Of a stretch of DNA of 64,000 bases, positions 19,978 through 31,014 are shown piece after piece. The DNA is from Dryomyza anilis. Taxonomy: Eukaryota; Arthropoda; Insecta; Diptera; Dryomyzidae. Location: positions 40,820,119 to 40,884,118 of the forward strand of contig OX638132.1 in assembly GCA_951804985.1 (NCBI GenBank), given 5' to 3'. A model generated the notes under the pieces. That model did not search any database. It was not told the DNA's origin and was given only the letters and a program-made list of their open reading frames with translations. The first letter of the stretch is position 1; each line of letters begins with the position of its first letter. Both the position numbers and the translations under genes were made by a program.

Positions 19978-20083
19978 TAAGTTGTTTGTTTTATTGAAAA
20001 ATCACAGACTTGTATTCTTATATATATCATATATTCCAATGAAATTATAAATAATGAAACATTTTGTTAAATAAATATAAAAC

Positions 20084-20830
20084 TTAATTAAAATAAACAG
20101 TTTCGTTAAGTTTTTCTTTTTTGACTAACAGCAATTCCTCTTCCACTTTCAACCGCTTTGAATTTATATCATTGGCCTCTTTTATTAAACTTATAATATT
20201 GTTTTGGAAATTACCATTTTCTTTACGCTGGTCTCGAAGCTCTTTTAATATCAACGACTGGGTGGTCGGACGAGATCTCTTTTTCTGAGTCGATGGTATG
20301 TAATCTGCACCTAGAACTGTTTCGCATGTTATATTAATATCACACTCATCGTGCTCAATAACTGATTCGTCTGCAATGTTCTCTACAACACCAAAATCTT
20401 TTCCGCCAAGTCCAAACACTGATGTTGTCATTCCCGTGAGTGAAATCACACGATTTTCGAATGTCGAAAAATTAATGGGTTTGAACCTCCCCCAGTTTTC
20501 TCTCTCTCGGTGTGAAACTTTCTCATCTTCTTTTTAATTGTGTTCTTCAAGTCAGCCCATACCTAAAATTCGAGTTTATTGTTTTTAATGTTAATTTTCT
20601 ATTGCATTTCCATTTTACTTACTTTTTTTCCAGCTATCTGTGTCCCATGTAGGAGGACCTTCGGCGTTTAATTTATTACTAATTGTTTTTCACTGTTCAT
20701 GAGCCGTCTGATTACTGCCCATCTTTACAAAAGCTCCAGTAACCATCTCAGGATGCTCTTCCAAAAATTGCAGCAGAACATCAAATTGTTTTGATGTTAT
20801 TTTTTTCGACGAAGTCCTAAAGTTGTAGTT
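20084..20830 (-). pseudogene. Harbinger Myb/SANT-like DNA-binding protein, probably spliced
   Basis: The minus strand from about 20815 encodes KITSKQFDVLLQFLEEHPEM and a GAFVKMGSNQTAHEQ block, then (20570-20440) VWADLKNTIKKKMRKFH and an ISLTGMTTSVFGLGG block, then to 20084 an acidic region and a C-terminal coiled coil (LKELRDQRKENG, VEEELLLVKKEK). This is the layout of the Myb/SANT-like accessory protein that brings Harbinger transposase to its ends. A stop after AHEQ and an AT-rich gap near 20580-20640 suggest an intron plus damage. Confidence 0.7.
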
Positions 20831-21169
20831 AAGAATTATTCACATATTAATATTAACGTTTTTACATGTAAATATCTAAAATTTTTGTGTATAAATATTT
20901 GCAGCCTTAATAATAAGCAAAAAATTAATATAAATTGTTTTGTTGTCTTAAATACTAACATTTTTTAATATTTGCTTCCGGTATCACAATAATAAAATTG
21001 ATGTGATGTTTTGTCGAAAAAATCGACTGTCGAAAATTTCATAGCATACTGACTATCGAATTTATCGAACTTCGAAATGTTCGAAGTTATAACATCTTGC
21101 CACTGATTATATATGATATCATATATGTTATATCTGATATAATATAACTTAGAAACATACACTATTATT

Positions 21170-23615
21170 TTTATGGAATTTAAAAGTAAATCAGCTTCAC
21201 TTTATTCTGATTATGTTGAAAAAAATGAAGCTTAAAATATTATCAGACCCCAAGAAGTTTTGGGGTTTTATTAATACTAAAAAGAAAAGTGATGGTTTTC
21301 CAGTATCATTTAAAAATAACGAGGAGTTCACAAGTGATCCTGGTGGTTTATTTGCTAGCCTTTTTAAACAATCGTTTAGTAGTGATCTGTTCATTATTGG
21401 TAATATCTATTTTCAATACATGCACTCAGCACCCAAAACTTCACTAGATTCTATGTCCTTTACACCGGATCTAATCTTGCAATATATTTCGTCAATTGAT
21501 GATGAATTTAGCTCTGTGCCAGACGGTATTCCTGCTACAGTTTTAAAGAACTGTGGTGAGTCGTTATGTATGTCCCTTAGTACCATATTTAATAAATCAA
21601 TTAATGAAGGTAATTTTCCAAAATTTTGGAAAAACTCATAAGTCCAATTTTTAAAAAAGAGTGCAAAAGGATGTTACCAATTATAGACTGATTGCTAAAC
21701 TCTCATCTATCCCGAAATTGTTTGAACGCATTGTGTATGATCATGTCAAAATTCATTGTAAACATGTAATTACAACACGTCAGCATGGATTTTTTACCGG
21801 TAGAACCACGCACTAAGAAAACAGAGATGATTACCAGAAATATCACAGCCCTAAATATCAAGTTATTTACAAATTATGTAGATCATATTTGAGACAACCA
21901 TCTCTCAAACATCCGCCAAATACGATAAATATTGCTAGCAACCATTTTTCAAATTTACGATTATGCATAGCACCCATCAATTAAACATCTAACAAATAGG
22001 AAGATAGTTGATGAAGTAATTTTTTTTTTGAATTGAAAGAAAATAAATCAAATGTATTTTTATTTATTCTAGAATTAAAACAGTATCCTGGTTATACATC
22101 GCCATCGACTTTATAAATCCTTCGAAGGTAAAATTGTACAACGATTTGAGATTTCTTCGCAGAAGAACCAAGTCCGACCGGCGATGCTGTCATCAAAGTA
22201 AACTCTGAAAAGAAATATTTTCCATCGCGTGTTGACAATTTAAATCACAGGATATTTTATTTTCACTTTTACCATTAAAATGTAATATTTGAGTGGGCAC
22301 CATTGAATATACTTAATTTTTGGGGAAAATCGAACGTAAGAAAAAGTACGCCATTTTCTTTTTTTATGGTAGTTAAATGTCAAAATACATCAAAATTTTG
22401 CTGCAAATGTCCAAGAACTCAGGATGTTTGCTATCAGTCAACTGTAAATATCTCAGTTTTCAATGCCGTTATGGCAAATATCTCGTAACTATCTGCATAT
22501 ACGTCATATTTAAAAAAATATTAATGTTTTTGCTGCAACTTTATTGAAACTTATGGCATGTTTGAATATTTGCTACAAGGCGTAAATTTAAAAGGATAGT
22601 TGCAGCAAGACTTTTATAAACATTTTGATTTCTTAGTGCGGTATCAAACCTACTAGATTTCACTTCATTCACAACTGGCGAAATCGAGTCAGGAAAACAA
22701 GTTGATTGCATATATACTGACTTCAGTAAAGCTTTCGACAAACTTCCTCACAATTTAATTTTGTTCAAATTAAAGATACTTGGTTTTCCAGAATTCTTTG
22801 TGAAATGGATACAATCTTATTTATCTGATCGGTCATATCAAATACGTTTCAGCAAAGTTTCATCTTCACCTTTTATTGCAACATACGTGGTACCTCGGGG
22901 TAGCCATCTTGGACCTCTTTTATTTATTTTGGCGATTAATGATGTCATATACAATATAAAGTACTCCAATCTATTAATCTATGCTGATGACATGAAAATT
23001 TATAAGGCTATCAAGGATGAGGAGGACGCTAAATTACTACGGACAGATTTAAATTTTTTGTTTTAAGAACCATTTGGTACTTAATCCAGATAAGTGTCAG
23101 TCTATTCTATTTTCTCGAAATAGAAACAATATAGAGTATAACTATATGTTAAATGAGGAAAATGTTAGTCGAGAACATATAGTAAAGGATCTAGGTCTGT
23201 TTGTTGATTCCACTTTATCGTTCAAACTTCATATTGAACATATATGTAAAAAAGCCTCTTCATTGCTTGGTTTTATCAAGCGCTGGGCTAAAGAATTTAA
23301 TAGTCCTTTGACTACATTAACTCTATATAATACTCTAGTACGTTGTCATCTAGAATATGCAAGTCAAGGTATGGTCTCCTTTTTATAAAGTGAACACTAA
23401 TCGTATCGAACGTATACAAAAAAACTTTGTACGATTCGCTCTCAATGGTTTAAATTGGGTTGATAATTACAATCTTCCACCATACGAGGATCGGCTGAAG
23501 CTATTAAACTTGAAATCACTTGAAGATCGCAGGAAAATTGCCGATGTATCTATATACATCAACTCATTACTGGTAAATTGGATTCACCAGAGTTTCTACG
23601 ATATATAACCTTTTA
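21170..23615 (+). pseudogene. Jockey-clade LINE reverse transcriptase, 5'-truncated
   Basis: Begins in the pre-RT linker (DPKKFWGFINTKKKSDGFPV), then SVPDGIPATVLKNC and an NYRLIAKLSSIPKLFERIV block. It is split by the element at 21811-22638 and resumes DCIYTDFSKAFDKLPHNLI, VVPRGSHLGPLLFILAINDV and the catalytic LLIYADDMKIYKAI near 22985. Thumb and C-terminal parts follow to 23608. Stops at 21641, near 23064 and at the frame change near 23370 inactivate it. The endonuclease and ORF1 are absent, as in a normal 5'-truncated insertion. Confidence 0.85.
21811..22638 (-). mobile_element. CACTA-type non-autonomous element, copy 1 (828 bp)
   Basis: Termini CACTAAGAAA and TTTCTTAGTG with a 2-bp duplication CG (21809-21810, 22639-22640). 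Removing it restores the jockey RT frame exactly (R-T-T-V-S-N-L-L-D-F). CACTA termini with 2-3-bp duplications define the EnSpm/CACTA superfamily. No transposase is encoded. Opposite in orientation to the copies at 27014 and 62843. Confidence 0.85.
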
Positions 23616-23929
23616 ACCAAAATCGTAGAAGTAGTAGAAATGGTGATACATTATTCTATCTTCAATTTAGTAGAACAAATTATGTTGTATCATCATCTTT
23701 TAACCGTATGTGTAATATAATTAATAATTGATAATGTTAATCTGTCAAAAAGTCAACTCAAATGTAGATTGAAGCTTTAATAACAAAAATAATATTGTAG
23801 ATATTTTAACAACTGCATGCGTTTGTTACGAGCCCAACTACTATTAGTGGGTACATTTTTTCAAGCATTTATGCTTTGAAAGTGCAAGCTAGCTGTATTA
23901 GCTAAAACTCGATAATATCTACAATTTGA

Positions 23930-24110
23930 TATGATCATATATGTGCCCATATATCGCACAATATCCAATTATATATGATTTCATAACTACCATATACGAT
24001 CAGATATGATTATACATGATATTATATCAAATTAGATATGATCATGTATGTAATCATATATAATTATACATGATTTCATATAATTATATATAACCATTTT
24101 TTCACATAAT
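23930..24110. repeat. AT-rich degenerate minisatellite
   Basis: About 180 bp of imperfect ATATGATYATATATG-like words, the longest such tract here. Related short tracts border the SINE, the Polinton flank and the Harbinger element. Confidence 0.5.
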
Positions 24111-24329
24111 CATAATTACATTTTTTTTAAGTTTGATATATTTTTATTTATATAATTTTTAACAGTGGGTAATCTGAAAGGCTGGAAAAATCTGAAAAGA
24201 AAAAAAGAAACCATAATTTCTGATAAAAAAAAATTAGATTTTTTTTAAATTTGATATATTTTTTGTTTTTTTTTTTTTTTATTTAATTTATACATTTTTT
24301 GATTTTTTAATTTTATTTATACATTTTAA

Positions 24330-24925
24330 TTTTTATACCCTACACTAAGAGTGAAAGGGTATATTCAGTTTGGTACGCCGTTTGTAATACCCAGAAGGAA
24401 GCTTCTCCGGTATGGAAAAGTATATATATTCTTGATCAGCATGACCTCCTGAGTCGATTTAGCGATATCCGTCTGTCCGTCTGTCTGTCTGTCCGTCTGT
24501 CTGTCTGTTGAAATCCCTACTACTTTTAAAATTGAAGAGCTAGATAAATGAAACTTATAACTTATATTACTAATATAGCTACGCTGTATGTGCGAAAAAT
24601 CGGTCCATTGTGACCTATGATCCGACCATTTATGTTCAAATACCTCATATAAAATGAACATATAAAGATCAATTTTTATGTAGACGTGCTTAGGTAAACT
24701 TTTTTGGTCAAAACTATAATGATATCATGCTCAAATACAAGATAATAATGTTTTCCGGCGAAAAGACTTGTGGTTCACAAAAAAAAATCGAAATTCGGTA
24801 CACCTACTCATTTGTAAATATGGGTATCAAATGAATGGAAATTCTTCAGCGATTGAATGTTTGTAGTTATTTTCAGGATTCTTTAAAATTTCCCATGTGA
24901 TCTAACCTTCCCAACTGGTTTTTTA
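24330..24925 (+). mobile_element. Dispersed TACCC-repeat, copy 1 (internally deleted)
   Basis: Starts TTTTATACCCTACACTAAGA, contains a CTTGATCAGCATGACCTCC block and a (GTCTGTCC)n run, and ends near CCCAACTGG. Further copies at 45143-45868 and 56335-56787 retain a TGTGTAGGGTATTTATAGTC segment missing here after GGATTC. This type of non-coding repeat with GTCTGTCC tracts is common in fly genomes; its class is uncertain. Confidence 0.7.
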
Positions 24926-25024
24926 TTATAGTCATTATTGATTGGATTATTTTTAGTGAACTCATATAAATGCAAATCTGAAAAAGTAAAATCCCTTAAA
25001 TAAAAACAATATTTTTAAAGATAT

Positions 25025-25376
25025 TGTTACGAAAATTCAGTCTACGGAAAACTGTTCTACAAGTTCGTATCTCTGGATTGTGTACAAAATAAAAACACCC
25101 TTATGTTTGGTTTAAATTATAACAATTAACTTTATTAATTCACTTTAATAAACAACTTCACTAATAACAAATTCTAACAACTGCTGCATGTCCATAATTT
25201 AACTTGATATTTATTACACGAGATGCACTCGACCACTTTACAATCACTACTGCATAGTACGCTGAATGATCTTCCGTCTCTTTCTAACACATTGCTTAGT
25301 GCGCTGAATTGTCTTGCGTCGCATTTAATATTGTTGATTGCTTGCACAGTGTGGAAAATTACCTCTTTTCGTAACA
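25025..25376. mobile_element. Solo LTR of the gypsy family, internally deleted
   Basis: TGTTACGAAAATTCAG... to ...CTCTTTTCGTAACA, flanked by ATAT on both sides (4-bp duplication). At 352 bp it lacks about 180 bp present in the LTRs of the two larger copies (up to 544 bp). It is the product of LTR-LTR recombination. Confidence 0.85.
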
Positions 25377-25398
25377 ATATGTTTTTTATTATAATATA

Positions 25399-25757
25399 TT
25401 AAGTTTTTTGGGATCTAAGTAGACTGACATCGACCAGAGGGTCGACGAAGGGAGGCGAGTATCCGAAAATTTCGCAATACTGCTCGATCATGCGCGTCTG
25501 GGAACAAGCCCAGCGACCTCCAGTCTTTGAAGGTTTTCTGTAGCTCCACAAAGAGGAGCTACAGCTTTCCTCAATCAGACTGCTGACCAGGGAGTCTCCA
25601 TCATAATAGCTACTGACCCAGGAGTTTCTGTAATAGGGGCTGTTGGCCCTTCGGTCCTCAGCTCCAACGTCTCCATCCGGTCGGTATCGCAAAGGTACAC
25701 GATGCTCGTTACTGCTCTGGTCGCTGCATAACGATCACTCAAGCGGATGGCCATCAA
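25399..25757 (-). pseudogene. LINE ORF2 fragment, inverted relative to its 3' half
   Basis: The minus strand starts AIRLSDRYAATRAVTSIVYL, resembling the linker between RT and RNase H in LOA/I-type LINEs, then shifts frame. It points away from the plus-strand RNase H part that begins about 70 bp to the right. The family match is weak; the inverted arrangement is the interesting point. Confidence 0.4.
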
Positions 25758-25818
25758 TCCTCGGGTTCCCCTACATCTGAAAATAGAGAGAACATTTTAA
25801 TTCTGAAAAAAAGAGATT

Positions 25819-26540
25819 TTGATAATTCTGAACAATGCCTCGGTATTTCAAGCCGAAGTTTATGCTATACTTATGGCTATGGACTACATTGCGGATAATA
25901 GATGGCAGTACAGAGCTATATCTGTTTGCAGCGATAGTCAAGCTGCTCTTATGGCTTTGAACAACCTGGTCATCACTTCCAAAATTGTACGTCAATGCAG
26001 ATCACGTCTCAATTGTGTTGGTAAATACAATACACTGAAACTGATTTGGGTGCCCGACCATAAAGGAGTTTCGGGCAATGAAACATCTGACGAACTAGCA
26101 CGTGTTGGATCTGAGGATAATCCATTTAGACCAGAACCTGTGCTTGGACTACCTGTTTCTACGGGAAAATTGGCCATCAGCTCTTGGGTCGCCTCCACAT
26201 ACAAGAGCAGATGGCTGAACGAGACGAAATGCAGATTCTCCAAACTCATGACACCGACGATAACCAAAAGATCGGCCTCGTTTCTACTTTCCTTAAGTAG
26301 AAATGAGTGCAGAAAACTGATGGGACTTCTAACGGGACACAACGCATGTGAAAAACACATGAACGCAATCGGCCTGGCCGATAGCGCCTTATGTTCTGCC
26401 TGCTACAAAGAAACTGGCACCACAGAGCACTATCTCTGTGACTGTCCTACATTTTCTAGAATTAGAAGGCAGATGTTTGGCACGGACGTGATGAGAGAGA
26501 ATCAGGATCAAAATGATACATTAAAATATTAAAAAAAGAT
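25819..26540 (+). pseudogene. LINE RNase H and C-terminal zinc region (LOA/I-like)
   Basis: The RNase H domain enters after its first motif: FQAEVYAILMAMDYI (Glu), VCSDSQAALMAL (Asp), then LIWVPDHKGVSGNETSDELA (late His/Asp motif, with D where G is usual). The C-terminus has the conserved LLTGHNACEKHM and C..C...H...C set (CSACYKETGTTEHYLCDCP). The first RNase H aspartate motif and all RT are missing. The open frame ends at 26532. Confidence 0.75.
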
Positions 26541-26654
26541 TAAATATTAGATAAAAATTTCGAGAAAAACGGAGATTTATAAAAAAAGTTGTAATAATAT
26601 ATTTTTTTTTTACTTTGATGACAAAAAATCTCCTAGCGCACCACATAAAATACA

Positions 26655-26659
<5 letters not shown>

Positions 26660-26741
<82 letters not shown>
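26660..26741. repeat. (TA)n microsatellite
   Basis: About 80 bp of uninterrupted TA dinucleotides. Confidence 0.95.
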
Positions 26742-26742
<1 letters not shown>

Positions 26743-26754
26743 GGCCTTTCTACC

Positions 26755-28085
26755 GCAGTTCAGCCAGGAGGGCTTTCTACCGGATTCACTACTTCTAGAG
26801 TCAATTCTTTCTCGTTCATATTTTCCATAGCTATAACAACGGGATCAAATACATCTGGCAATGTACGTTACACAATTGTGTAACGATATCGTTTTCAGCA
26901 AGTGTTGCACCGGATGACTTTAACTTACGAATAAGTTCATCGAAGACAATGAAATGCTTGCGATGGTTTTCATCGTGATTCATCCTTAAATTTGCGAGCT
27001 GCTTCCTTACCCGCACTAAGAAAACAAGATGTTTATGAAAGTCTTGCGGCAACTATCTCTTTAAATGTACGAATTGTAGCAAATATTCAAACATCCCATA
27101 AGTTTCAATAAAGTTGCAGCAAAACTATTAATAATTTTTAAATACGAGATATTTGCCACAACAGCAATGAAAATTGATATATTTACAGTGCAGTGGTAGC
27201 AAACATCCTGAGTTCTTCGACATTTGCAGAAAACTTTTAGGTATTTTGACATTTGGCTACTATAAAAAAAGAAAAATGGCGTACTTTTTCTTACGCTCGA
27301 TTCATCCACAACAATTAAGTAAATTCAATGGTGTAAAAAAGTGTCAACTCAAATATTACATTTTAATGGTAAAATTGAAAATAAAATTTCCTGGTATTGA
27401 AATTATCAACACGTGATGGAAAATATCTCTTTTCAAAGTTTACTTTGATGACAGCATCGCCGGTCGGACTTGGTTATTCCGCGAAGAAGTCTTAAGTCAT
27501 TGTACAATTTTACATTCGAAAACGATGATGATGTATAACCAAGATACTGTTTTCATTCTAGAATAAATAAAAATACATTTGATTTCTTTTATTACATCTC
27601 AATAAAAAAAAAAACTCCGCGAATTCTAATGGAGTACCTTTTCCAAATATTCATCAACTATCTTCCTATTTGTATGATGTTTAATTGATAATTACTATAA
27701 ATAATAGTAAATTTGAAAAATTGCTAGCAATATTTATCGATATTTGAGAGATGGTTGTCTCAGAAAGGATCAAAATAATTTATAAATAACTTGATATTTA
27801 GGGTTGTGATATTTCTGGACTTCTTAGCGAATGTGTTCTCCAACGACGACCACATCTCATCAGCTGTACTTTTGTCTAGAACGCATTCCAAGTATTCGTC
27901 AGCTATTAGACTGACCAATACAGACTTCGCCTTGTTGTCGTTCTTGATGAATTGGGCTGATGAGCCAGGAGAAACCTCATCGATGGCACCAAGAAGATCC
28001 AATGCGTCCAAGTGCATTCTCACTCTAAAACTCTAGCTATCGAAATTCTTTCCGCAGAATTGTAATATTCCATGCGATGATTTAT
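26755..28085 (-). pseudogene. copia (Ty1/copia) gag fragment
   Basis: Minus-sense gag: the N-terminal FCGKNFDS...SFRVRMHLDALDLL near 28070-27995, then IADEYLECVLDKSTADEMW and SLENTFAKKS to about 27820. After the CACTA-type insertion come RKQLANLRMNHDENHRKHF and FDELIRKLKSSGATL, ending near 26760 (LPDVFDPVVIAMEN). Frame breaks and an in-frame stop are present. No LTR or pol is visible. Confidence 0.75.
27014..27827 (+). mobile_element. CACTA-type non-autonomous element, copy 2
   Basis: Left end CACTAAGAAAACAAG; the right end is eroded (CTTCTTAG) and followed by CG, matching CG at 27012-27013. The body aligns by eye with 62843-63702 over most of its length. Inserted in copia gag. Boundaries are less certain at the right because the host codons there also read AGCGAA. 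Confidence 0.7.
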
Positions 28086-28103
28086 TTTTTACATCGCCCA
28101 TAA

Positions 28104-28415
28104 TAATAATAATAATAGTTTGGCGCTACAGTCCTGTACAGAACTTCGGCCGAGCTCTCTCACCATTTTGAGCTGTGCGTGTTATATTTGTACTCAAAGT
28201 GGTGGGACCTACAGTTTATTGCCGAATCCGAACGGCGGGTGAGAGCTTTTCATAGGCAATGGTTTTTACTCTCGTAGGTTTGCCATTTACTGACTAGAGG
28301 TAGCGCGGTATAGAAAAATGTTTCTATGAAAAGATGTTGTTAGCCCCAGTCCAGGCTTGAACCGGGGATCTTTCGGCTCGCAGTCCAACGCACTAACCAC
28401 TGAGCTACCGCGGCT
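28104..28415 (-). mobile_element. tRNA-headed SINE, copy 2 (full length)
   Basis: Same family as 2690-3004. Flanked by a 13-bp direct repeat ACATCGCCCATAA (28091-28103 and 28416-28428). This proves retroposition and fixes the 5' end at the tRNA head and the 3' end at the (TAA)n tail. Confidence 0.92.
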
Positions 28416-28756
28416 ACATCGCCCATAACCTTTTATAATATATAATACACCGCGGACACGTTTATTTAAAAGTTTTTATTTTAAGAATAATTTTGATGTT
28501 ATCGGTTTCAGTACAATAATTGAAGTGAAGTAAATTTTCTCAGACAAATGAAAAATCAATATATAAATGTATGTGATTGAAAACATATTTCTATAAACAA
28601 AAACAATATAGTATATACAGTAACTAAAACATAACAATCAGTATATATAATATTGTAAATGTAATAAATGAACAAACGAGATAAATTTAATTTTCAATAT
28701 ATAAGAAAGCTTACTTCACATTAAATGTCAAAACATTTTCTATCTTGAAAATACAC

Positions 28757-29169
28757 GCATAGAAAACAAACGTTCCTCACAAACGAAAAATTAGACAAAC
28801 GAACTTCGTTTTTGGAGTTCTTTTGACCGGTTTTTCGTTTGTACCAAATGAGTTTTTCGTTTGCTTTTTTAAGTTAAAAAATTAAAAAAATCTAATTTTA
28901 GTTTTACTTTAAATCATTATTATTTTTTTTTTTTATTATTATTTTTTTATTAAATTTTTATTTTTTTTTGTATAGTTTATTTATTATTATTTTATGTTTT
29001 ATATATATATATTTATTAATTTATTTAAAATTTATTTATATTTATTAATTGAAAAAAAAACATGATTTTTACTTTGTCCGTAAAGAGTAAACTTTTGCGA
29101 GCAAAGTTGGAGCACGTTGCAAAAGAAATTCTTTTGCCGCAAACGTTCTTTAAACGTTTTTTTCTATGC
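28757..29169. mobile_element. Small MITE-like TIR element
   Basis: Ends GCATAGAAAAC... and ...TTTCTATGC with ACGTT words just inside both ends. 413 bp, non-coding, no clear TSD. Confidence 0.4.
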
Positions 29170-29384
29170 ATATATGCAATAAATTATATTCTCATTTAGA
29201 TTTCAAGCGTTGCGCGTTGCGATTTTTTTAACCCATTACAGCCTGTCGAATCAAATACACACCTGGAGATTACACAGTGCACTTTTTCCCATCATGTTTT
29301 CCCATAAAGCGGACATCAAATGTTAAGAATTTGGTTCGATTTTGCATCTAGCACCACTACATTATATCAGTACATTATATCAGT

Positions 29385-30433
29385 ATTTTTTCTGCTTAGG
29401 TATCAACAAACGGCATGATATACAATGTTTGCAAGTTTGTGTTTTCACGAATAGAACAACAAAGCAGAGACAGACAAGCAAGCGTCTGTGTATGTATGAA
29501 TGTTAAAGATATAAATAGAAAAAACGATTTTTCCTACGAATATTTGTATGGTTTCAGTTCGTAAACATAAATTTGGGTTCAATTTTGCATAAATACCAAG
29601 TTAATTTCAATCCATGGTTATCTAAATACACTATACAATGCTTTTGGGTAACATGCGGAAGGTTTAAACATAACAAACAGAAGAGGCGAAAGTGTATACT
29701 TACCTTATACACTTCCTTTCTTTCACGATTTCAGAATAATATACATAGATTAAATTAAATAATAATAATAAAAATAAAATAACAATTCAATTACAAGAAG
29801 TATTCAAAGAAGTCATTTAATATACAAAAATGCATATAGGTAATAAAATTCTAAATAAACAATAAATTAACTTGAATATATATTTTTTATGTTAGCATCG
29901 AAATAATTGCTTTTAGTTACTTTCAACATATCGACAGATACACGAACAAGCAAATGGCGCTGACAGACGGACAAATCAAAACTAAATAGCGACAAAGCAA
30001 AATCGAAAAAACAACAATTATACGAACACGTGTTCATTAAATTTTGGGACGAAAACAACAACAACATTTGCGATACCTAAGAAATTAATAACTGAATTCA
30101 AGACTTATTCTACTTAGTTACTTTTTTGATACCTAAGAAATTAATAACTGAATCCAAGATAATTTCTACTTAGTTACTTTTTTTGATACCCAAGAAATTA
30201 ATAACTGAGTCCAAGAATAATTCTACTTAGTTACTTTTTTGACAACTAAGAAAATCCATTTCTTGAAATTATATCACTCCGTATACTTCTTGATTCCTTT
30301 TGGATTTTAGAATTTTTTCCCTCCGTGTAACGGCTCCGATTACACTACATAACAAAATGAGAAAAAAAACGTTTGCGCAGTAAAATCCATTATTTTTGTA
30401 TTATTGGAAATGACTCGCATAATTTGAATATAT
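29385..30433. repeat. Segmental duplication, copy 1, left part
   Basis: Nearly identical to 37463-38550. It includes the right two-thirds of a TIR element ending TTTCCCTCCGTGT (30328) and three 56-57-bp tandem units (30072-30240, GATACCTAAGAAATTAATAA). It continues as 35115-35785 after the gypsy insertion. Short open frames here are also duplicated and look non-coding. Confidence 0.85.
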
Positions 30434-31014
30434 TGTTACGAAAATTCAGTCTACGGAAAACTGTTCTATGAGTTCGTATCGCTGGATTGTGTACAAAATT
30501 AAAACACACTAATATTTGGTTTTAACTAGTACTATTTCAACTAGTATTAATTAACTTTATTTACTTAAATAACAACTTAATAACAATCACTTATAACCAC
30601 TGCTGTATTACTACAATTTATCTTTACAATGTTCGCTCACGAGATGCACTAGTTCACTATCAAATCACAACCGAAGTACAGTGCCTCAAATGCGCGGCCT
30701 TATATACTGCAGGCATCAGTTCGACACGTTTCGACAAGCTTCGACTTATTTCGAGAACCTTCTACTCGTTTCGTGAATGACGCATGCTATTGGCATCTCC
30801 TTCGCACTCATGTGTTTTAATGTGCTGATCTTCCATCTCTTTCTCGCACATTGCATAGTGCGCTGAATGATCTTCCGTCTCTTCTTAACACATTGCTTAG
30901 TGCGCTGAATTGTCTTGCGTCTCATTTATTATTGTTGATTGCTTGCACAGTGGAGCAAATTACCTCTTTTCGTAACACTGGCCTCCACCTAAATCTGTTC
31001 GTCCCGAACAGATG

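Larger units (their letters stand above)
18013..21103. mobile_element. PIF/Harbinger DNA transposon, degenerate
   Basis: Ends GTGGCAAGATGTTATA at 18013-18028 and its inverse at 21088-21103 (16 bp, exact). Inside are the two convergent genes typical of Harbinger elements: a DDE transposase on the plus strand and a Myb/SANT-like protein on the minus strand. I could not identify the expected 3-bp TWA target duplication because the flanks are AT-rich repeats. Confidence 0.8.

Noticed and set aside
26615..26830. Open frame through the TA run
   Set aside because: Alternating Ile/Tyr translation of (TA)n, not a gene.
29573..29758. Open frame repeated at 37646-37843
   Set aside because: Conserved only because the whole segment is duplicated; differences include indels and no domain is visible.
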